Below, piece by piece: positions 58,961 to 64,000 of a DNA stretch of 64,000 nucleotides. How positions within the stretch are numbered: the stretch's first letter is position 1; each line of letters opens with the position of its first letter. A model generated the notes under the pieces. The model was not told the origin of the DNA and searched no databases. It worked only from the letters and a program-made list of their open reading frames with translations. A program made the position numbers and the translations under genes. Source of the stretch: Blasia pusilla (lineage: Eukaryota; Marchantiophyta; Marchantiopsida; Blasiales); assembly GCA_050084515.1 (NCBI GenBank), contig CM114271.1, positions 15,934,001 through 15,998,000 on the forward strand, written 5' to 3'.

Positions 58961-60482
58961 ATCAACTAATCTATCATCTCATCGACAAACCATCCTCAAT
59001 TGCGGACATTCCATACAGATCTATGTCCCCTAAACCTATCATCGATGCTCTCAACATCCGCACGAAACCCAATATCCCAAATAACTTCCCAATACCCGAA
59101 AATCCCTTAACACGTGCAGGGCAAAAGACTAGAATGGGTAACCTGACAATAAATGTCAATATCGCTCCTCAGAAACTACAAATCTTGACCCCTACTCGGT
59201 CGTAAAGAAAACTCCTCCAAATAGCACGTTGTACTCCCCTAGTACTGACGATGCTCGTATCTCCTCGATGTGCGGTGCAGGTCCAGCGGTTTGGTGCGGT
59301 ATTGGCAGTACGGAGTGGCTACAAATGGCACAGCACTTGGGAATGGGGTGCGGCACTCGCCGGCATACCCTCCTCAGTCAACAAAATGCAATCTGCTCCT
59401 AGTAATGGTGCGGCTCCGCAATCGAGATGGTGCAGTGCGGCCACGAGCGCACGACATGGCAATCGATGGCGTGTTGCGGCTACGCGCGTCATGGCAAGGT
59501 TCTCAATCATTGTCGAGCGGCTACCAAACACAACATAGCAAAGTGGGAAAGAAACTACGATCCCATGAATCCAAAAAGGTCACAGTGTCAAAGTCGCGAG
59601 TTAACTAGTGGCGATGACTCATACAGACTCACCAAGTACGGTAGCGGCCGCTCTACCCGGCCACTCGTGACTGGTCGTTATCTTGAACAGCGGAAACGGA
59701 AGCGGTAACTCATGTTGATGGAAATAGCGGCAACAAATAGCGGCGGCGGCGACGGTTGTGACAAGCGGCCGTGGCAAATGGCGGTGGCGAAAACTCACAT
59801 CGGCAGTAACTCGCGGCGGCAACAACAGCAACGACAACCAACGGCGGTGACGGCGACAAATGGCAATGGTGCTGCAGACGGCAATGGCGATGGCACGGAC
59901 AACACAGATGGTGACAGCGACCGTGCTGCCAACAACGGCGGCTGCTTTAGGGTTTGGCTATTTTTACCCTAAAAATTGGCACTTTGCAAAATCAGCCATA
60001 ACTTTCTGATCGTACTCCAAATTATACACCGTCCATTGCACAATGTGCACAGCTCCATGATCTATGACGGCATAAAAAAAAAGTTTGAATCGAAAAATCC
60101 CATAAAAAATGATGGGGATCTCGTAAGCCCAACGTCTCTTTCTCCTACACAAAATTTGGCAGCGATTCCGCGCTGATTTCTCCCAACGAAAATGTAAAAC
60201 CTTCAAAAATATAAATCAGCAAGCTACATCGTGCTCTTGAGAGCACTAGCATGGGACAACCTGCCCCCATAATCAATCCCTATCAGAAATTGGGCAGCGC
60301 TTCTGTGCGCCACTCTCTCACACAAAAAATCGGCACACAAACGTCAAAATAGCGGGGCTCTTGCTCTTGAGAGCATTCCCATGAGCCATGAAGCAGGGAA
60401 CACGGTCCCCAACCTGCACCAAACATTGAACAACCAGCGAGCTCCGCCATGAAGCTCTCTCACCCTCTCATTCTCTCTTTGT
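58961..60482 (-). other. 5' leader of G
   Basis: This noncoding leader is homologous, inverted, to 1-1,620 and 38,063-39,860. GGCGGC/CAACGGC-rich repeats occupy 59,730-59,945. No supported gene is seen. Confidence 0.65.
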
Positions 60483-60990
60483 AAATCAAGATCCAATATC
60501 TCTCAACACCATAGCTCTCAAATGTGTGCACACTCACATGTCGCTCTCAATGTCAAACCAAACCCACTCTGAGAGGCTTGGGTTACACACACAAGAAAAG
60601 CAAGACCACAACTCCGCGGCCTCATGCCAAGAGGTTCAACAAAGAGAGAATGAGCTCTCAAGCTCTCTCTCCTTGAGGTATATCCCCTTCCCTCTCCCAA
60701 GCTTTCTTCTGGGTAACCTATGCTCGCAAGTCACCTCCTTGGCTCTTGACTTAATGTAGTGGGTTAAGGGCCACTTCCCAAAGTAGAAAGTCAACTCTAC
60801 CAAACATGGAAACTTACCCAAAATAGTAAGCTTTTCTATATGGCTCCACATGAGCCCAAACGAAGGGGAAACCTGCTTTCTCACGTTTTTCAGACCTCAG
60901 CACGTCATCCTCAACCTCCTAAGCCTATCCTCCTCTACTCGGAAAGGCATTCTACCTGATCTCTCTCATCTATCCTAAAATGTCATAACA
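60483..60990 (-). repeat. M1 terminal block of G
   Basis: This block of about 508 bp starts TGTTATGACATTTTAGGATAG at 60,990 and ends CTTGATTTAC. It matches M2 at 50,464-50,977. It is flanked directly by RT sequence of D, with no U block. Confidence 0.85.
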
Positions 60991-61793
60991 AGTTTTTTAG
61001 ATCTTCGAGCCGAATAGCATCAGTTGCCTATTAGATTGGAGGACATGCAGAAGATGGTATTTTGGGGCATCGATCCTCAGGGGAAGGATTGCTTGTACTA
61101 GTGGCGGTTCTTACATTTGGGTCAAAAAATGCCCCAGCTGAGTTTCAGAGGGTCATGGATAGGATCTTGGCAGGTCTAGATTTTGCTAGGTGTTATATTG
61201 ATGACATCGTAGTCTTTAGCGCCACGATTGAGGAGCATGAGGGACATCTAGAGGAGGTGTTTTGACGATTGCACTTACATGGGCTGAAGCTACATCCAGG
61301 CAAATGCAAGTTCTTCTACGACCAGATTGAGTACTTGGGTCATACAATATACCTAGGTGGCCTTGGTGTGCAACAGACGAAGGTAGAGGCTATTACACGC
61401 GTTTCACGCCCTATAGATATGAGTTGAGTTTGTGCATTCATGGGATTGGCAAAATTCTATCAACGATACGTCAAGGGTTTCAGCTTGATTGCGAAGCCGC
61501 TGACCTTGCTGACCAACATGGATGAAGAGTGGCACTGGGAGGATGAGCAGAAGAGAGCATTTCAGATGCTCAAGGACATATTGACGTCCGCGCCCATCTT
61601 GAGGAGAGCGATCAGTTTGATTTTGAAGCCGCTAACCTTGCTGACCAAGGTGGATCAGGAGTGGCATTGATCATCAGCCACTTAAGTGGTTGATGGAGTC
61701 CAAAAAGCTTATAAGGAAGCTTGCGAGATGGGCTCTTTTGTTGCAGGAGTATGACTTCCAAGTGGTGCATAGACTTGGGACGCTCAACCATGA
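60991..61793 (+). pseudogene. Element D reverse transcriptase, second part, with RNase H deletion
   Basis: RT resumes at SFLDLRAE, then LAVLTFGSKNAPAEFQRVMDR, the intact CYIDD box at 61,189-61,205, and the HPGKCKFFYDQIEYLGHTIY connection. MGLAKFYQRYVKGFSLIAKPLTLL and LTSAPILRRAI follow. At 61,613 the segment ILKPLTLLTKVDQEWH is repeated, and the sequence then jumps to the end of RNase H (LARWALLLQEYDFQVVHRL). The RNase H catalytic core is therefore gone. F enters at 61,793. Confidence 0.85.
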
Positions 61794-62578
61794 TGTTATG
61801 TGCATACACATCGCTACACAACATACATTGCTATCACCAAACACACACACAAACACGCACGATCCCATGCTAACTAATGGCATCCAAACAACAAGATAAG
61901 AAGTACCAAAATATCTCCAATAAATCAAGGTGAAATCTCTCTCAACACCATAGCTCTCAAATGTATGCACTCTCACATGTCTCTCTCAATGTCAAACCAA
62001 ACCCACTCTCCTAATGAGAGGTTTGGGTTACACATACAGAAGGCAACCAAGACCATAGCTCCGTTGCCTCATGCCAAGAGGTTCAACAAAGAGAGAATGA
62101 GTTCTCAAGCTCTTTCTCCTTGAGGTATACTGCTCCCCTCTTCCAAGTTCTCTCCATGATAATCTATGCTCTCAAGTCACCTCCTTGGCTCTTGACCTAA
62201 TGTAGGAGGTCAAGGGCCATTTACCAAAAATATAAATTTAACCATATACTCAAAATGATACTTACATAACATAGTAAGTTCTTAAATATGGCTCCAAATG
62301 AGCCCAAACGAAGGGAAATCATGCTCTCTCACATTTCTTGAGCCCTCAGCAGGTCATCCTCAACCTCTTGAGCTTGTCCTCCACTACTCACAAAGGCGTC
62401 ATACTAGATCTCACCAATCTATCCTAAAAGATGTGACAGTTGTCATGCGCATACACATCGCTACACAATATATATCGTTATCATTGAACACACACACAAA
62501 CACGCACGATCCCATGCTTACTCATGGCATCCAAATAACAAGACAAGAAGTACCAAAATATCTCCAATCGCCCCTCTA
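61794..62578 (-). repeat. 3' terminal repeats and polypurine tract of F
   Basis: The minus strand has CTAGAGGGGCGA (polypurine tract, about 62,579-62,568). U1 starts TTGGAGATATTTTGG and ends GCGCATGACA. AC follows, then M2 from TGTCACATCTTTTAGG and U2 ending GCACATAACA. This is the same U1-M2-U2 order as in A, B, C and G. Confidence 0.88.
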
Positions 62579-62752
62579 GTTGGTGGTTAGGTCCCTCTAA
62601 CTCCAGATAGCCATCTATCCCTACCTACCGTTGACATACATCTCTCGGACGCTAAGAGCAAAAAGGTCGGGTCCTCATGTGGCCCCATCGTTAGTCGCCT
62701 TCTTGTCATCCATGTCACAGACACAAGTTGGAATCTAGAACTACATACTTTA

Positions 62753-62905
62753 TGTACATCTGGGACACATCCATCGTCCCTTATGAACCCTAGTGGGAGG
62801 TGGCGTCAGACATGCCATATGCGATCCTCTCGAACACCCATCATGGACTAGCATAGTGGTTGTACCATGGGCGGAACCACACAATATACATCGCAAGCCT
62901 CGAGG
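62753..62905 (-). pseudogene. Element F PHD finger (degenerate)
   Basis: The pattern is LRCILC, VHDGC (first Cys of the pair changed to His), GSHMAC (Trp changed to Ser) and WMCPRC. It is in frame with the integrase C-terminal module and ends the polyprotein. Confidence 0.82.
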
Positions 62906-63169
62906 AACTACTGCTAAGCTTGGATCAACTATACCATCAATGTTCAGAAGATGACATGGCACACAATCATGCACATGGTCCTTCCAAACCATACCATCGC
63001 GTCCCTCTAATAAGAGAACACTAGATGGCAAAACCTCACGCACTCTCAAGATGGTGCATCCTATAGTCACATCCAACATCGTGGGTGCCGTCTGCTGCAA
63101 GTAGACATAGTCTCTGTGATGAAACCTCCAGATAGTAGGTCGATAACCACCTCACCGAATAGTCGCATA
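62906..63169 (-). pseudogene. Element F integrase C-terminal module (cut by CACTA element)
   Basis: The open frame has YLQQTAPTMLDVTIG, ILRVREVLPSSVLLLEGRDGMVWKDHV and CVPCHLLNID, as in A and B. Upstream it breaks at YATIR/TATGCG, where the CACTA end begins. Confidence 0.8.
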
Positions 63170-64000
63170 CACTAGAAGAAAAGCATGACTTTTATGACTA
63201 CAACTAAAATGACTGATGTTTTTCATGACTCAAACGTATGACTAGAATGTCCCTTAGTCATATGGTAGTCATATCTTTCCATCAAATACTAACATCTTAG
63301 TCATATAAAATATGACTGATGTTTTTCATGACTCAAACGTATGACTAGAATGTCCCTTAGTCATATCTTTCCATCAAATACTAACATCTTATTCATATAA
63401 AAATATGACTAAGTCATTGTAGAATTTTGGGATATGGCTCCATCATGTCCCAAAATGACTTGCTAAGAATTGAGTTATTTTAAAACTCTAACACGTAATA
63501 TTTCAGTCTTATGAGAATATGAGTGAGTGATTGAATAACTTTGGATTTCTCCTTAGTTATATCATGAAATATCTCACAAAATGTTGAGTCATTTTGTATC
63601 AAATGAGTTATATTTATGAATTAATCATAAATAAAAATGCTATAAATTTTATTTATGATTAATAATTAAAAAATTCAATAGAATAATGATTTCAGCTTTA
63701 CTTTTATTTTGAACCAAATGAAAAAAAATACTCCCACCTTGATGGAATTAAACATCATTCACAAAAAAAAATTTCGCTTGTAGGTGGGTTGGGAAAAAGT
63801 CCTATAAACACTTACCTTATGAAGAGCGATGGATCTTAGCTATAGGAGGCAAGAGTAGTGTCACTCACAAGAAGGCTTTCCTAACGAAGACGATACCTAA
63901 GGAAGAGAATAAGCTTGCGGCAAATGACGAGGGCGGGATCGAGCTCATATGTAGAGTCGAAGGCAAAGAGAGCAAACGCGGGAGAGATAGCTAGTGTGAG
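63170..64000. mobile_element. CACTA (En/Spm-type) transposon end, continuing past window
   Basis: The sequence begins CACTAGAAGAAAAGC, the typical plant CACTA terminus. A subterminal zone rich in ATGACT/AGTCAT motifs on both strands follows, including a direct repeat of about 100 bp (63,210-63,308 and 63,309-63,400). Such arrays bind the transposase in En/Spm. The preceding bases ATA (63,167-63,169) could be the 3-bp target repeat. No transposase ORF is visible in the 830 bp present. The last 200 bp could be internal CACTA sequence or something else. Confidence 0.72.

Larger units (their letters stand above)
50338..60990 (-). mobile_element. Element G: full-length but rearranged A-family element
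   Basis: G reads right to left from TGTTATGACATTTTAGG (60,990) to U2 (50,338). The 4-bp target repeat is ACTT (50,334-50,337) and AGTT (60,991-60,994), with one mismatch. Order is M1, leader, gag (split by J), CCHC, protease, methyltransferase, RT, RNase H, integrase lacking its zinc domain, PHD, polypurine tract and U1-M2-U2. It lies inside the RT of D, whose frame is restored when G is removed. Confidence 0.88.
37545..61793 (+). mobile_element. Element D: gypsy-type element split by E, G and F
   Basis: D starts TGTCACCACTTTTAGG, preceded by TACT (37,541-37,544). Its own sequence is 37,545-40,725, 46,848-50,337 and 60,991-61,793, separated by E and G and cut by F at 61,793. Removing E restores the gag frame (NTSPALRDVFRTA). 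Removing G restores the RT frame (VF-SFLDLRAE). Domains present are M1, leader, gag, CCHC, protease, a shortened methyltransferase, RT and an RNase H remnant. The integrase, PHD and 3' end should lie right of the window. Confidence 0.85.
61794..64000 (-). mobile_element. Element F: A-family element, 3' part only (continues past window)
   Basis: F reads right to left. It has, from the left, U2 (61,794-61,920), M2 (61,921-62,438), two bases, U1 (62,441-62,567), the polypurine tract, the PHD finger and the integrase C-terminus. The integrase is cut at 63,170 by a CACTA transposon. The left target bases would be ATGA (61,790-61,793). The other end lies beyond the window. Confidence 0.83.

Noticed and set aside
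59712-59972. Gly/Asn/Asp-rich ORF at 59.7-60.0 kb
   Set aside because: It is a translation of GGC/AAC triplet repeats in the G leader, antisense to the element.

Overview
This window comes from a large, repeat-rich eukaryotic nuclear genome, almost certainly a plant. The only host gene I can assign (32,167-35,261, +) is an eight-exon SPF30/SMNDC1-type Tudor splicing factor. A CACTA transposon end and plant-style Ty3/gypsy retroelements surround it. A land plant without seeds or a streptophyte alga is plausible, because gypsy elements carrying a DNA methyltransferase have been reported from charophytes, but the species cannot be fixed from the sequence. No bacterial operon, rRNA, tRNA or CRISPR was seen.

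About 85% of the window is one clan of retroelements at several depths of nesting. Their shared polyprotein order is gag, two CCHC knuckles, aspartic protease, a cytosine-C5 DNA methyltransferase of DNMT3/DRM type, reverse transcriptase, RNase H, DDE integrase, then a C-terminal PHD finger. Copies are named here A (1-11,081, +), C (12,198-28,552, +), B (15,791-25,709, -, inside the gag of C), H (a decayed integrase remnant, 37,085-37,544), D (37,545-61,793 and probably beyond, +, inside H), E (40,726-46,847, inside the gag of D), G (50,338-60,990, -, inside the RT of D), J (57,589-58,618, -, inside the gag of G) and F (61,794 to the window end, -, inside the RNase H region of D). A CACTA transposon at 63,170 lies inside the integrase of F. 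Three terminal-sequence families (A/D/F/G, C/E and B) share the same coding order, so the methyltransferase and PHD finger were probably acquired before the families split.

The termini are unusual. Each resolved copy begins with a block of about 480-525 bp (called M here) and ends, after the polypurine tract, with U1-M2-U2, where U is a second block of about 110-140 bp. The order M1-internal-U1-M2-U2 is the split-direct-repeat layout of tyrosine-recombinase elements such as Ngaro and VIPER. These elements instead encode a DDE integrase and make 4-bp target duplications. Two bases separate U1 from M2 in B, C, F and G, like a circle junction. No tRNA primer site is recognisable after M1.

All coding regions here are broken by stops, frameshifts, deletions or rearrangements, so what is annotated is a fossil record of an active system. 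The likely logic (inference) is a retroelement that carries a DNA-methylation writer and a histone-tail reader. The writer could mark its own cDNA or insertion, and the reader could steer integration to a chromatin state. Most resolved insertions here sit inside other members of the clan. The non-element sequence is 11,082-12,193, 28,557-37,084 (which contains SPF30) and possibly the last part of the window.
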